Shown: positions 22,178 through 34,393 of the stretch, piece by piece
How the letters are laid out: each line of letters opens with the position of its first letter
How positions within the stretch are numbered: position 1 is the first letter of the stretch
Source of the DNA: Calendula officinalis
Taxonomy: Eukaryota > Streptophyta > Magnoliopsida > Asterales > Asteraceae
Assembly: GCA_963853835.1 (NCBI GenBank)
Contig: OY970825.1
Location: forward strand, 82,545,942 to 82,609,941
Direction of reading: 5' to 3'
Length of the DNA stretch: 64,000 bases
Position numbers and translations under genes: made by a program
The notes under the pieces: model-generated
Database searches by the model: none
Told to the model about the DNA's origin: nothing
The model's input: the letters and a program-made list of their open reading frames with translations, nothing else

Positions 22178-23522
22178 GAAGATGCCTATCATTTTCAATT
22201 TTGTTTTGTAACATAAACATTATTAGTATTGAAAATGGACTTTACTTTATGTTCGAACCAAAAGGGGTGTAAGCTATAATGAAGAAATGTGTTTTTACCA
22301 TTTGATAAATTATAGTGTTTGCTTGATCCATAGACTGAGTCAAATGGTGGCAATTTGTGTTGGGTAGGCGGGTTGATATCACCCAACAGCTAATTGGGTT
22401 GGCGGGTTCAGACTCATGTAATCAATCTTTATTATTACCTTATTTGGTAAAAAAGGTGATATATTTTTAAAATTTACCTTATTTGGTAAAAAAGGTGACT
22501 TATTTTCTACGAACTATCTACTTTAATAAAGTGAAATTATTTTTTTATCATTACTTTTAAACATAATTGAAGCTCATGGTTTGAGGGTTGTTAAACCCCG
22601 TTAAAACTATGTAACCTCACCAAATGGATTTTCCCACACCCTGCCGCCAACTATTTCACCATAGCTATAACGGTTAACAAAATCTCTTTTATTTTATTTT
22701 ATTTTATTTTATTTTATTTTGTAAATTGTGATTGGTTTGGTATATTTTTTGTGGGTCAAAAAGGATATGGTAATTTTGAGTTGGATTTTAAAACCATGTT
22801 AAAGGGGCAAAAAGCCTTTAACATGGCTTTAACAAGGATCTCATACCTTGTGCTCTTAATATCACTTTATCCAAAATGAGTAAGACTCATTCTCTATTAA
22901 CTATCTACTTTAATCTATCTTAACAAACCTTTTAATTTTTTGCACCTGTTTATAAAAATAAAAATAAAAAGCCTCAAAAACTATGAAACTTCAAATGTAT
23001 CACTTGTTTTGATACAGAGGTAGTATATAGAATACATTTGTGACCCTTGCATTATTAATACAATGCCCTAACAAATTAAGCTGCTAGACTATATGTTTAT
23101 CACTTGATTATAATAATCTTTATTAATCGCTTAAACTTTAATATTTGAAATTATCACCATCACTACCAATTGGTCGTCACAAACTATAATTATAGGGTAT
23201 GCAGCATTGTACCCTTAAAGTTTATCTTAATGGATCAATAGAGGTCATAAACACATTTGTACTGCTATGTTGCAACATCATTTTGCAAGAACTCAGAATT
23301 ACTTTTAACAAAATAAAGTCTAAAAGCAACTTAACAACACTCTACTTTGAGTTCATAACATCATTTCCAACCTATTCGAGTGTTTATTTCCAATACAGAA
23401 AAAATAACTTAGTATCAATCTAATGTTCACCAAACAACAAAACAAAAAACATGCAGCAAAACATAGTAAAACTCAATGATAAAACCATATCATCATACCA
23501 TTGCAGCACACCTTCAAATTGC
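22178..23522. other. Spacer between convergent CstF50 and PNM1, unit 2
   Basis: Contains both 3' UTRs, two 24-bp direct repeats (22436-22459 and 22475-22498) each with small inverted ACCTT/AAGGT ends, and a TTTTA microsatellite at about 22687-22720. GGGTTGGCGGGT-type motifs near 22365-22410 may be a transposon remnant. No gene is seen. Confidence 0.6.
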
Positions 23523-25088
23523 TTAATAAGCCCTTCTTTGTGCTTTCTTCGGCTTCTTCACAAAACTCAACCGAATCTTCTTCAGCCTCCTTCTCTTTCT
23601 CGCCATTTTCTCAGGCAAAGTTTCCCGCTTTTTCTCCTTCACAACCACAGATTTCTTCACAAATCTTGGATCCAATTTATAAGCTTTAACTTCAACCGGT
23701 AATCCCTTATTTTCAGCTTCTTTAAAAAGAACATTCGCCTTTTCAACACGCCCATAACCACACAATTTCCCCATTAAAAGATCATAAGTCTTGATTCCCG
23801 GTTGACACCCGTCTTTTTTCATTTTTGCAAAAACAGTTAAAGCGTGATCGATTCTTTCAATTCCACATAAAATCTTGAGAAATTCATAGTATGCTTTCGT
23901 ATCAAGTTTATCCCCAAATCCACTTGATTTCATCCGATCAATCATTTCATCTCCTTCACCGATTCTTGCAGCTTGATACAAACTTTTTATTAAAACAAGA
24001 AATGTTTCTTCATTCGGTTGACAACCCCATTCCCCAATTCGATCAAACAAGTTCATAGCATCTTCGGTCTTACGGATCTTGCATAAATTAGTAATCAAAA
24101 CATTAAAAGTTTCCACATTTCTTGGAACTCCTGCAACATCCATATCAATCAGTACTTTTTCGGCTTCAGACTGAAGCCGAAACGGATCTTTTTTCCTACA
24201 AAGTTTACAAACACAATCAAGAATCGCGTTATAAGCAACGGGACCGATTTCAAACCCGCCTCGATACATTTCTTGTGATAATCTTCTAGCTTCATCAAGT
24301 TTCCCATCAATACACCAACCTTTGATCAATGTATCACATATAAATTCATCAGGAAAAAACTCATTAGCAACATTAGTAACCATTTTTTCAGCATAACTAG
24401 CATAACCATGATCACATAATTTTGCAACAATAAATTTCAAAGATTCCAAATTTCTCACAAACCCATAATCAATTCCCATTTTTTCGAAAAAAGAAACCAC
24501 CTGTGTTGGTCTACCAGCTCTAACCAACCGATCGACTGCCGATTCGAATGTTTTAGCACCTGAAATCGATTTATTGGCCGTAAGGAGTTCATGGGTCGCC
24601 TTGAAATCTTTACGCCGGCCAAAATAATCGATGAAATATGATAAAGATTCGTCAGTGAGCTTAAAATCGGATCTTGTGGTGACCCATTTGAAGAAATCGA
24701 GCGATGTTCGTCCGGATTCCGGTGAGAGATTGAGAGTGGTTAGAATGATGTCTGATGTTAGGGTGATGTGAGAGAAACTTAGATCAAGGCGTTGAGGGAG
24801 AGGGGTAGTTTGGTCATTTGGGTCTTTGAGGAGTTCGTATGAGAGTGATTCGGAAACGTGTTGTGAATCTTGAATTGGGGTTTCGAGTTGTGTTTGTGAA
24901 GAGAAGAATTTGGAGGATGGAATAGTGTAGGGTTTAGGGAGTGAGGGTTTTTGGGGGTGGAGAAAATGGTTGTGGTCGTGGTGGTGATGGATTGATTGCA
25001 GCGGAGGTAGCGGTGGTGATGAGAAGTAACGACGGCGGAGTAGGATCCGAAGGTGAGCCGCCATTAACGGCGGAGATGGTTTGATCAT
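23523..25088 (-). CDS. PNM1: PNM1-like pentatricopeptide repeat protein, copy 2
   Basis: A single-exon frame of 521 codons. PPR proteins bind RNA through stacked 35-residue helical repeats, mostly in mitochondria or plastids. Residues 1 to about 60 are rich in Arg, Ser, His and Pro with few acidic residues, like a mitochondrial presequence. P-type PPR motifs run from about 140 to 465, clearest at 246-280, 325-359, 360-394, 396-430 and 431-465 (TFNVLITNLCKIRKTEDAMN is typical). The C-terminus (about 480-521) is strongly basic (KMARKRRRLKKIR) and could act as a nuclear signal. Arabidopsis PNM1 is reported in both mitochondria and nucleus, and linkage to CstF50 supports that identity. No editing (E/DYW) domain is present. 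The start is the first ATG; a second in-frame Met lies at residue 9. A Harbinger element begins 23 bp beyond the start codon. Confidence 0.85.
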   Translation of the reverse strand: MIKPSPPLMAAHLRILLRRRYFSSPPLPPLQSIHHHHDHNHFLHPQKPSLPKPYTIPSSKFFSSQTQLETPIQDSQHVSESLSYELLKDPNDQTTPLPQRLDLSFSHITLTSDIILTTLNLSPESGRTSLDFFKWVTTRSDFKLTDESLSYFIDYFGRRKDFKATHELLTANKSISGAKTFESAVDRLVRAGRPTQVVSFFEKMGIDYGFVRNLESLKFIVAKLCDHGYASYAEKMVTNVANEFFPDEFICDTLIKGWCIDGKLDEARRLSQEMYRGGFEIGPVAYNAILDCVCKLCRKKDPFRLQSEAEKVLIDMDVAGVPRNVETFNVLITNLCKIRKTEDAMNLFDRIGEWGCQPNEETFLVLIKSLYQAARIGEGDEMIDRMKSSGFGDKLDTKAYYEFLKILCGIERIDHALTVFAKMKKDGCQPGIKTYDLLMGKLCGYGRVEKANVLFKEAENKGLPVEVKAYKLDPRFVKKSVVVKEKKRETLPEKMARKRRRLKKIRLSFVKKPKKAQRRAY

Positions 25089-25111
25089 CTTTGTTTCTCA
25101 GAGCAGGCTAA

Positions 25112-26184
25112 GGTGCTGTTTGTTTTTTCAGAGCAAAAAGATCTGCTGTCTGCGGACCACATCTGCCAGCAGCTGCAGCTTCAGAGGCGGACCAAAGGTC
25201 TGCAGTCTGCAAGAGAACTGTTGTTTGTTTTTTAACATCTGCGGACGGCTTAAATAAACTGAAATTTAAATTATTCTTCATCTTATAATATTTAAATAAT
25301 CCAACAAAGTCTTGAACTAAAAATAGTTTGATTCTAACAATGAAATCCAATATCTACATAACCAAATATCTCCACCAATTTGATTCTAACATAAACTATT
25401 GGCCATAATCAATTCGTCTTTAATTTAATATACATATACGAGCAGAAACAAAACCATGTACGAGCAGAAACAAAGCCAGAAACAAAACCATAATCAATTG
25501 AATTTCATTGTTAAATAATAAAAATTGCTTCATAATCAAATTTCTTCAAATTTCTTCCACCAATTCATTTGAGTAAGAGCAGGTAGTGTATCTCCACCAA
25601 TTGAACCACCAAAAACAAAATCAAGTAAAACCATTTTGTTAATTGAACCCTAATTTTGTGAATTTGACGAAACAACAAACAAAACTATTAAATTGAGCCA
25701 TAACTCATGTTCTAATTGAGAAAACAGAAGATCTACGACCACTAAACATTTAATAATAGCATTATTCATTTGGATTTCATTGTTAACGTACCAGAGCAGC
25801 GCCGACAATGGGGAGGAGGAACGGCGGCAGCGACGTCGAGGGGGAGGGAGCAACACCGGCGAGGGGGAGGAGGAGCGGCGGCGGTGGCAGCGAGGGAGAG
25901 GAGGAGCAGGTTGGTGACGTGAGGGTTGGAGACGGGAAGAAAATTTTTAGGGGTAGGGTTTTTCACGTGGAGAAGGAGGCGTTAAGGGAGCGTGTGTTTT
26001 TTTAAAGTTTGGCAGATGGAAAAAGCAATGTTTCAAGTCTGTGGGAAAAGGGCTCTAGGCAGACATTATTTTGTCTGCGGGCTTCGAAAAAACAAACATC
26101 TGCACAACACCTTTTCTGCCCGTGGTCTGCGTGGCGAAGACAAAAGACCTCAGGAAGATCTTTTTGGAAAAAACAAACAGCACC
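25112..26184. mobile_element. Non-autonomous PIF/Harbinger-like element, complete, between PNM1 copy 2 and hAT-1
   Basis: A 1073-bp element with inverted ends GGTGCTGTTTGTTTTTTC, continuing imperfectly (AAAAAGATCT), flanked by TAA on both sides (25109-25111 and 26185-26187). The tip sequence and 3-bp TAA duplication fit PIF/Harbinger (Tourist-like). CTGCGGAC and GTTTGTTTTTT motifs recur below both ends. There is no transposase. A GC-rich block at about 25808-25985 stands out from the AT-rich remainder. The left flank is native PNM1 upstream sequence; the right flank is the end of hAT-1, so 25 bp of intervening DNA seen in unit 2 is missing. Confidence 0.88.
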
Positions 26185-26727
26185 TAAGTTGCACAGAAAC
26201 GGCAGGGAAGAAGACGTACCCGTATCTGAAACGGCGCAGAAACGGAAACGCAGGGGATACGTGAAGAAACGTTTCTGATTGGACCGATACGTTTCTTGTG
26301 GAGTATCTGGGCCGTTTCTTTGGAGTTTCCATTTATTTTAATTCAAAATGGGCTAAAATCTAAAGTCTAATGGGCTAAACTCTAATTTCTAAACCACTTA
26401 ATTCTTACGTATCTTGTTCCTCCACTATTATTTTCTTATTCTGAAATCTTAATTCTTATTATTATGAACTAAAAGAGTAAATTCAGTATTCACGTTATAC
26501 TATTATACTATTAATATTAATTACCTTTTGTAGATTTAGTTTTTTTTTAGTTTACACCTAACATTAATATATATCTATTTTAGAATTTCTTTAACATATA
26601 TATATTTTAATATTTCATATTTGCCGTATCTATGCCGTATCCGTATCTTGAATTTTTGAATTTTGCCGTTTCCCGTATCCGTTACGTATCCGTATCCTGG
26701 TGCCGTATCCGTATCCGTGCAACTTAG
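26185..26727. mobile_element. hAT-1 element, unit 3
   Basis: Same element as 12895-13437. The right target copy ATTTCTGA (26728-26735) is kept; the left copy is missing, replaced by the Harbinger element. Confidence 0.85.
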
Positions 26728-27581
26728 ATTTCTGAACCTCAAAACCTAAAATGACATGACCCGGAATATTTTAACGGGGCCCGATTTTGGAAAACGGATC
26801 CCAAATCATAATTTAGGGGAGGTTTGTGTAAGTTTAATTATTTAGTAAATTACAAAATGTCCCTGTGACTTGCTATAAACTACATAAATGATCTATATCT
26901 TTAAAAAAATTATACAAATGGTCTCTGATATTTGTAGTTTTTGTTGGTTCTGAATGGACGAATATAAGAACTCTCTATTTAGCAATGAGCAAGTATTTTA
27001 GTGACCGAGAGAATACGATCGACACTTGTTTTGAAAGATTGAGGCTTCAGTGTTGGTAAACCACATTCACTTCGGTTGTTGAAGAGGGTATTTGATAGAG
27101 ACCTATTTAAGATGGTCAATCTCCCAAGAATTTAGACTAAAAAATTAAAGACAATTTAACAAACTTTTTCTTCTCTAATTCATTAATCAAAATACAATTA
27201 CAATTTACAAGGCATCTAAAATAACTAAATATCCTACCCACTAACCATGATCTAAATCATGGGAACAAAAACATGCATTAAATGTAAAACTACCCACTAA
27301 ATGATAAAACTACTTTTTAACTAGCCAAATTAAAAGGAAACTAAATTAAGTAAAACAAAACATTAATTCTTTAAAGTTAGGGACGTAGATGCAATTAACA
27401 TATTTAGATATGCTTATGCACATATCAGTATTTATATCCGAAGGTTGAGCGGATAATATCGTATTAGGCAACGTGTCAACTTCTGATTCTTCTAACAACT
27501 ATAATACTGCACATATCATAAAACATACACCCAACATTTTCCTCCTCTTTAGGAACAGTACCCAAAATATGTATTTTTGTG

Positions 27582-28370
27582 TAGGGATGGAATCGGGTCC
27601 AGAACCGACCCGGATGGACCCGTACCCAAAATACCCGAGACCCGATTTAGGAGGATTAGTAGACCCGAGAACTGAACCGTTTTACAGAATACGGTTCCGG
27701 TTCGGTTCCGGGTTCGGTTCGGGTAAATCGGGTATAGAGCCGATTGAAACCGAAATAGTAACTGGAGGCGTTTTTTGGTGTTTGTATCATACTCCCTCCG
27801 TCCCTTAATAAAGTTCTCATTTCTCCTGGGCACATGTTTTTAGGAGATAGTTAGTGGTGGGTCCTTGGTAATAAATTTGATTAAAATATAGGGGTTTTTT
27901 GGAGAGAGAAAGTGTTTTTAGGAGATAGTTAGTGGTGGGGTATATGGTAATAATATTATTTTATTGAGTGGGTCCCTCTAATTTAAGAAATGGGAACTTT
28001 ATTTTGGGACAAACATATTAGGGCAAATGGGAACTTTTTTAAGGGACGGAGGGAGTATTTTTTAGTTTATACATGTAATTTTATAATGATTTACAAATAA
28101 CAATTATTTAATTAATATAAATCAAACACTATTAGTAGTATTATACCACAACAAATTCCATATACATAGTTAATTAATTTCGGTTCCGGGTCTTAGACCC
28201 GATTTGTTCCATACCCGATGTACCCGGGCCCGATTACATGTACCCGAAATACCCGATGCCCGATTTTTTCTTAAAAATATTGGACCCGATACCCGAACCG
28301 AATTTTAGTAATCCGTATCCGGTTCCGTACGGGTACGGTTTCGGGTTTTCAGTTCTATATCCCATCCCTA
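27582..28370. mobile_element. hAT-2 element with nested Stowaway, unit 3
   Basis: Same structure as 14292-15080, with the right target copy CTTTTGTG immediately after it. Confidence 0.85.
27792..28055. mobile_element. Stowaway-like MITE, unit 3
   Basis: 264 bp, CTCCCTCCGTCCC ends, TA flanks, nested in hAT-2 at the same base as in unit 2. Confidence 0.92.
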
Positions 28371-31335
28371 CTTTTGTGTGCAAGGTAGGTCAGTATAATA
28401 TGCATACATTAAATATCATTCAAGATTCTCAACCATAAAAGATATATTTATATCTTTTATTCAAGCAAATAAATTATTATTTGTGGGAAACCATTACACA
28501 TAAGATATTACCACAAATCTTTGCATAGTACTTCACAACTCCTAAAAAAACATTTTAATAGTCTGCTAGTAGATGATCAACAACACAACAACGAACCTAC
28601 TCGACACTCAGCTCTTTCTTCAACTTTATCTTCGATTATGTTGACTGTTCTTCTTATCTTTTGATCAATGAGAGCACACTAATCTAAATATATGTGCACA
28701 ACTATACATGTGTCACACAACCTATATTTAAAAAAATTAAGTCTATACACAACGATTAACTTAACTTGGGTATAACTATACATTTATACTAATTAAGTGT
28801 TCATATTAAAACTGTATACAATATGACTAATAGTTTTGCTCAGTCCCTCCGTCCAGCAGCCAACTAATTTCCACGTTTAGTCTGTACCTCATATGCATTG
28901 CACATTAGCATATCTTTATCATCTTTCCTCTCCTTTTTGAACATGTTTTAAAATTAAGATTTCTACTAAAATTATGTTATTATATTGAACATGTTTTAAA
29001 AATCAAATACACAATATTCTTTAAATCAACTTGATTTTTGGATTAAATTATTTTGTGTATTTTAAGAATTAACAAAGCCAATATGTATTCTCATCTTTGA
29101 GTTTATATCAATTACGACCTAATTTTTGCACTTTAGTGTGAGATTACATAAAAAGAATATTAACGTTTTACTTGGTTATGTTTCGTTTTAATCATTTTAC
29201 TTCAATATAAGTGCATTTTAGTCATTACAGTTATAGAGAAAAGGAGTGATGGGTCAAACAAGGTCTATAGCGATAGTAATTTACGAAATTTTTATTTTTA
29301 TTTTGCCTTTAAAAAAGAGAAAATTTGTTTTATATCATTCTAAAATCCTAAATTATTTACATGTTTCCCAAAATTATAAATTATCTCTATGTCCTTCTAA
29401 TTTTTTTAATCATCTTCATATCCATCTAAACTTTTAAAACTCTTATTTATTTCTAAAAACCTATTTTTATATTTATTAAATCAATATAATATCAATATTC
29501 GTCATGTAAGTATGCAATATATATGTTGATCATGTATTAGAAATTATGCAATATATTTGTTGATCATGTATTAAAAGAAAGATATAAAAATAATTTTTGA
29601 ATTTTAAAAAGACATAAAATAAATATTCTTTCAAAAAATATATTATGTGAATTCAACAATATGTGAAAATTACCATAATGTCCTAACAACGGAAAGCGCT
29701 TTCATTTTCTCGACTACAAAAATTAGGCTGCCTAATTTTTGTGTGCAAATCAACAATTATCATAATTCATAAGATGCATATCAACCAACAAATTATTGAC
29801 TAATAGGATACATACACTTGCAAAAACAAGTGCAAGTTATGCAATGCTTTTAAGCCTAACTATTATCAATACATCGAAATAAAAAATATAGAGCAGATTG
29901 CAATAATCGTTCTTGTAGTTTGGCTAAATCACATGTGTAGTCTGCATGATGTCGAAAGTGTAGGAAACGCTTGGTCATTTCCCTAATTCCCTTTGACGGA
30001 ATTAGTAGATATTGTTAGTTGGTGCATGTGATACCCACTTGCGAGTTTTTTCCCCAATCTCACTAAACTACAAGGGCGATTTCTGCAATATTATAAATTG
30101 GTTTATCTAAGTTTTTTTTTAAACGGCCAGTTAGTAAGTTAGTGGTTCGAGCATAGACAATGACATTCACAAGTGTCATGTGCTAAGTTAGTATGCCTTT
30201 CCTCGAACCCTCTATCTATGGGATAAACCTCACCACCTATTCACGTGAGGAAAAGCCTCCAGTAAGACTCGGACCCGGGACTTTGTGAAGAGAAACTCCC
30301 AAAAATTTCCCTTTGTGACCAGTTGATCTACAACAACTAGTTAATCTAATTAATGCACTAAATGCATGAGATTAGAAGTGTTAAATTAACTTCAAGTTTC
30401 ATTTCATAATCAGGGGTAGATTCATTAAATGTCCCGCATTAGCACATGACACTACTCAAATTTTTCCCACAGGGTAAATTTTTCGGAATTTGTTTTGGTA
30501 TAACGGTGCAGTGCTTCTACCGAACTAAAAAACTTATCAATAATCCAAATCAATTTTTGTATATGGGTGTAACTAAGTTGAGTCGAGTCGAGTCGAGCCG
30601 AGTTCTTCCAAGCTCGAGCTCGACGTCGACTCAAAAACTAAAGGTGAAGCTCGATACTCAATGAGCTTGAATTTTTAAGCTCGAGTTCGGTGAAGGTATC
30701 GGTACTTTCGAGTTCGACTTGACTCAATTTTTTTTGATTTTTTTTAAAAATGCATTAATAAGTTGACTGGGAAGAGTAAATTTGAAAAATAAGGTAGGGT
30801 TTATTTTCATTTTCCTTATATAAAATATACATATGTAATTATGTATAAAATAGGTTAAAAGGGTAATCTAATAGAATTTTGATTAGGCTCGCGAGTCTAA
30901 CGAACTGGGCATTAGGGAACTCGAGCTCTATTCGAACACCGCTCGAGTAACTTGAGTTCAACTTGATTTATAACAAGTCGATTCCAAGTATTTTTTTCGA
31001 GTCAATCTCGAATGATTGGTGAGCTGTTTTGGCTCGATTACACACCTAAGTAGAAATAAACAATATCATCTTACAAGGACTTGGAAGGTCCAATTAGAAC
31101 AAATAGGATTAGGAGGTCGACCTTTTTCTAATGCTAGAAACTTTGCTAAAAACTCAGTAGCAACAGGCCATGGCCAAAATACTCAAACCAAACAGAGATA
31201 TTAGTTATGAGTAATGACATTTAGAGGACACATCTTTGTATGATTAACGGTCAATTATATCAGCAGTAGAAGTTTAATTATTTTCAAAGGAGGCATAAAA
31301 TTAGGGTTTTAGGGAATTTACCACTTACGACGGAA

Positions 31336-34300
31336 ATGGATAGCAACAATTTGGAGCAAACGTTACAGGAAGGAAAGATTTATCGATATGTAAACAATCT
31401 AATCGTTGCTCATCTTCGAGACAATAATTTCACTCAGGTATAATTTTCAACTTTCTGGTACAAATTTTCTTCCTACATTTAAACATTCAAGTCTTTTGAT
31501 GAAATACATTGCTTGGGATTGGGTTGAATCAAGTTGAATTAGGGGTGTTTGGTTCTGCTTGTTCAATTTGATTATAGCATCAACAAAATAATTCAGAAAG
31601 CATTTATTGCACCAAAATGTAGCTACTTTTCACCAAATTGTATGCCATGATATATATATATATATTTTTAATCTGTTGATGTAACAAACTTTTATACCGA
31701 TACCAATGTATGTATGTAACCTCCTATACCAGGTAAAATGGTGACGTGGAATACCGCCACGTCAGCTCCTTTAACCTCCCTCCAAGGTAATATATTAAAA
31801 TTATTATTATCTTTAATAAAAACCTTTCGTTAATACTGAATCTATTAACTACTGATTGACTTATATCTTTGTAGGCTGCAAGTGCAGTTGCTTCAGCTAC
31901 AATGACACCACTTAACATTGAAGCTTCTCCAAAGAAACTTCTTGAATTGGTTGCCAAGGTTTTTCTTTTTATTTTTTTTAATTAAATAACAGTTAAAGTT
32001 AATAATTAATGAATAATATAAACAAAAAGAATATTGGGTTTGAGAAATAAAAAAAACAGGGTCTTGCAGTTGAAAAAGACGAAACAGGCAGAGGAATATC
32101 ATCATCTCCATTATTTGATACAAACACAACATTACCTTTGAAATATGGCTCAATACCGCCTCCACGTGTTGTTTCTGTTGATTTTAGGTAATTTTTAAAT
32201 GTTTGAGAAATTATGAAATTGATATAAGGGCAAACTGCACACAAAAAGTTCATTGTTAAATTTTTAGAAATTAATTTTGTTTAGAAGGTTTTTAATTGAT
32301 CCAAGTGGGACTCAGAACCATCTTTTGACGACCCAATTGGACTAAACTTTATACAACCACTAAATTGTGAGACATGTCTTTTTTCTTCTTATTTTTTTCT
32401 CTTTTTTCTTCTTATTTTTTTCTCTTTTTTCTCTTATGTGCAGGTTGCAAAAGTGATGCTGCCAGAGGGAAAGGATGTTAGACCTGTTTTAAGGACATTT
32501 TACGACCATCTACAAGTAAATATTAATTTATTTACATAAAAGTATAAAATATTTTTTCAAATCATTATCTTTTTTCTAAACAGTTATTTTTTTTTCAAAT
32601 AATCAAACTTTTTTTTCATCATGTTTCTTGTTGACCTTCATAATGTCATCTTGAAACTAATAAAAAATTTATATTTCTGCAGCCAGTAAACGACTTGGAT
32701 TTTCATCCTCAAAATACTATTTTAATATCCGGGGCCAAAGATCACACAATAAAGTCTGATTTTCTATCCATAATTGTTTAATCTATACATAAACGAATAA
32801 GTTATTAATTATTAGTTATATTTATCATACCACCATAATACAGGTTTTTTGACTTTTCTAAGACCGTTGCAAAGAGAGCATTCAGAGTTATCCAGGTTTA
32901 TTTGTAATTTTATTGGAGTCCATTAAATAAATTTGTGATAAAATAGAAGGGAAAATTTCATAATATAACAATATACTTAAGGTGCTTGTCCGTTTTAGTA
33001 ATTAGATTTTTTTAAGACATGTTTTGGTAATTACAAGTTTTTAGCCACATAGGGCCAAAAAACTTCTTTTATTACCAAAATAGGCCGGCTAAAAACTTGT
33101 AATTAACAAATCAGACCTTAAAAAGTTATAATTACCTAAACACACCACCGACAATTTTTTTAAACTATTTGATTACAATTTCCCTAAATATAAACTTAAT
33201 TAGATTTCTTAATATCTCGTTTTTTATATTTAATGTTTTACAGGATACTCATAATGTGCGGTCTGTATGTTTTCATCCGTCTGGCGATTTTCTTCTAGCA
33301 GCCACAGATCATCATGTTCCACATTTATATGATATTACTACTTTTCAATGTTACCTTTCGGCAAATGTACAAGAAATTGGTGTTAATAGTGCAATAAATC
33401 AGGTATAAACACTTTCATAATTGTTATGTTATAATCCTCAAACTTTTACTGATTTGGTGTTTTAACCCTTCAACTTTATTTGTCAATGGCTTTTTTTTAT
33501 CCTAAAAGTTTTTGACTTGCTATCACATGTTAATACTTACAAAACCATTTTAATGTTTTTTTTTTTTAATTTTAAATTTATTATTGTTTGTGGTGATGCA
33601 GGTGAGATATTCATGTACAGGTGGCATGTATGTAACAGCTTCAAAAGATGGTGGTATTAGAATATGGGATGGTGTTACTAGCAACGTTGTTCGTTCCATA
33701 CTTAGTGCTCATGGGTCAGCTGAAGCCACTAGTGCATATTTTACAAAAGATCAAAGGTATTAATAATTTCTTAATAAAATGATGATGATTTTTCAGATAA
33801 TTTCTTCTAAAAAAATTACTAATGATTTCTTCTAAAAAAATTACTAATAATTTCTTCTAAAAAAATTATTTTTTTAAAAAAAAAGGTTGTATTAATTAAA
33901 TGATGATGATTTTTCAGATATGTTCTGTCATGTGGAAAAGATTCTTCTGTGAAGCTGTGGGAAGTTGGAACGGGCCGATTAGTGAAACACTATCTTGGAG
34001 CCACGCACACACAAATACGTTGTCAGGTATTTTCATTTTCGTTTTTATATATTTATTATTATTATTATTATTTTTTGTTATTTAATAGCTAATGGATTGA
34101 GTAAATTTGCAGGCTATTTTCAACGAAACAGAAGAATTTGTATTATGCATTGATGAACCTAGCAATGAGGTATACATAACTAATTTTGTTTTATGGTTTG
34201 AATGAATTTATAATAATTAGTTTGATATTTTCAGATTGTGATATGGGATGCTGTTAGTGCAGAAAAAGTAGGAAGATGGCCATCTAACCATGCGGGCCCA

Positions 34301-34393
34301 CCCAGGTGGCTCGAGCACTCGCCTACCGAGCCAGCATTTGTGTCGTGTGGGACTGATCGAGCAGTTAGATTTTGGAAGGAAACAACACCTTGA
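31336..34393 (+). pseudogene. CSTF50: CstF50 copy 3, exons 4 and 5 deleted
   Basis: Exons present: 1 (31336-31437), 2 (31875-31958), 3 (32060-32187), 6 (32444-32515), 7 (32683-32753), 8 (32844-32895), 9 (33244-33402), 10 (33602-33756), 11 (33918-34026), 12 (34113-34169), 13 (34235-34393). A deletion of about 1.07 kb near 32237 removes exons 4 and 5 (157 nt, not a multiple of three), which encode the linker and first WD40 repeat. Splicing exon 3 to exon 6 meets TGA at 32454-32456. The promoter and first three exons are otherwise like copy 2, so it may be transcribed and yield a product truncated soon after residue 105. It also has Gly to Ala in exon 9 (33301-33302). An in-frame 3-to-8 splice is possible in principle but would lose more of the propeller. 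Confidence 0.88.

Noticed and set aside
29246..29437. Short frame in the AT-rich upstream spacer
   Set aside because: Low-complexity composition, broken in unit 2 by a small indel, and no homology or regulatory context.
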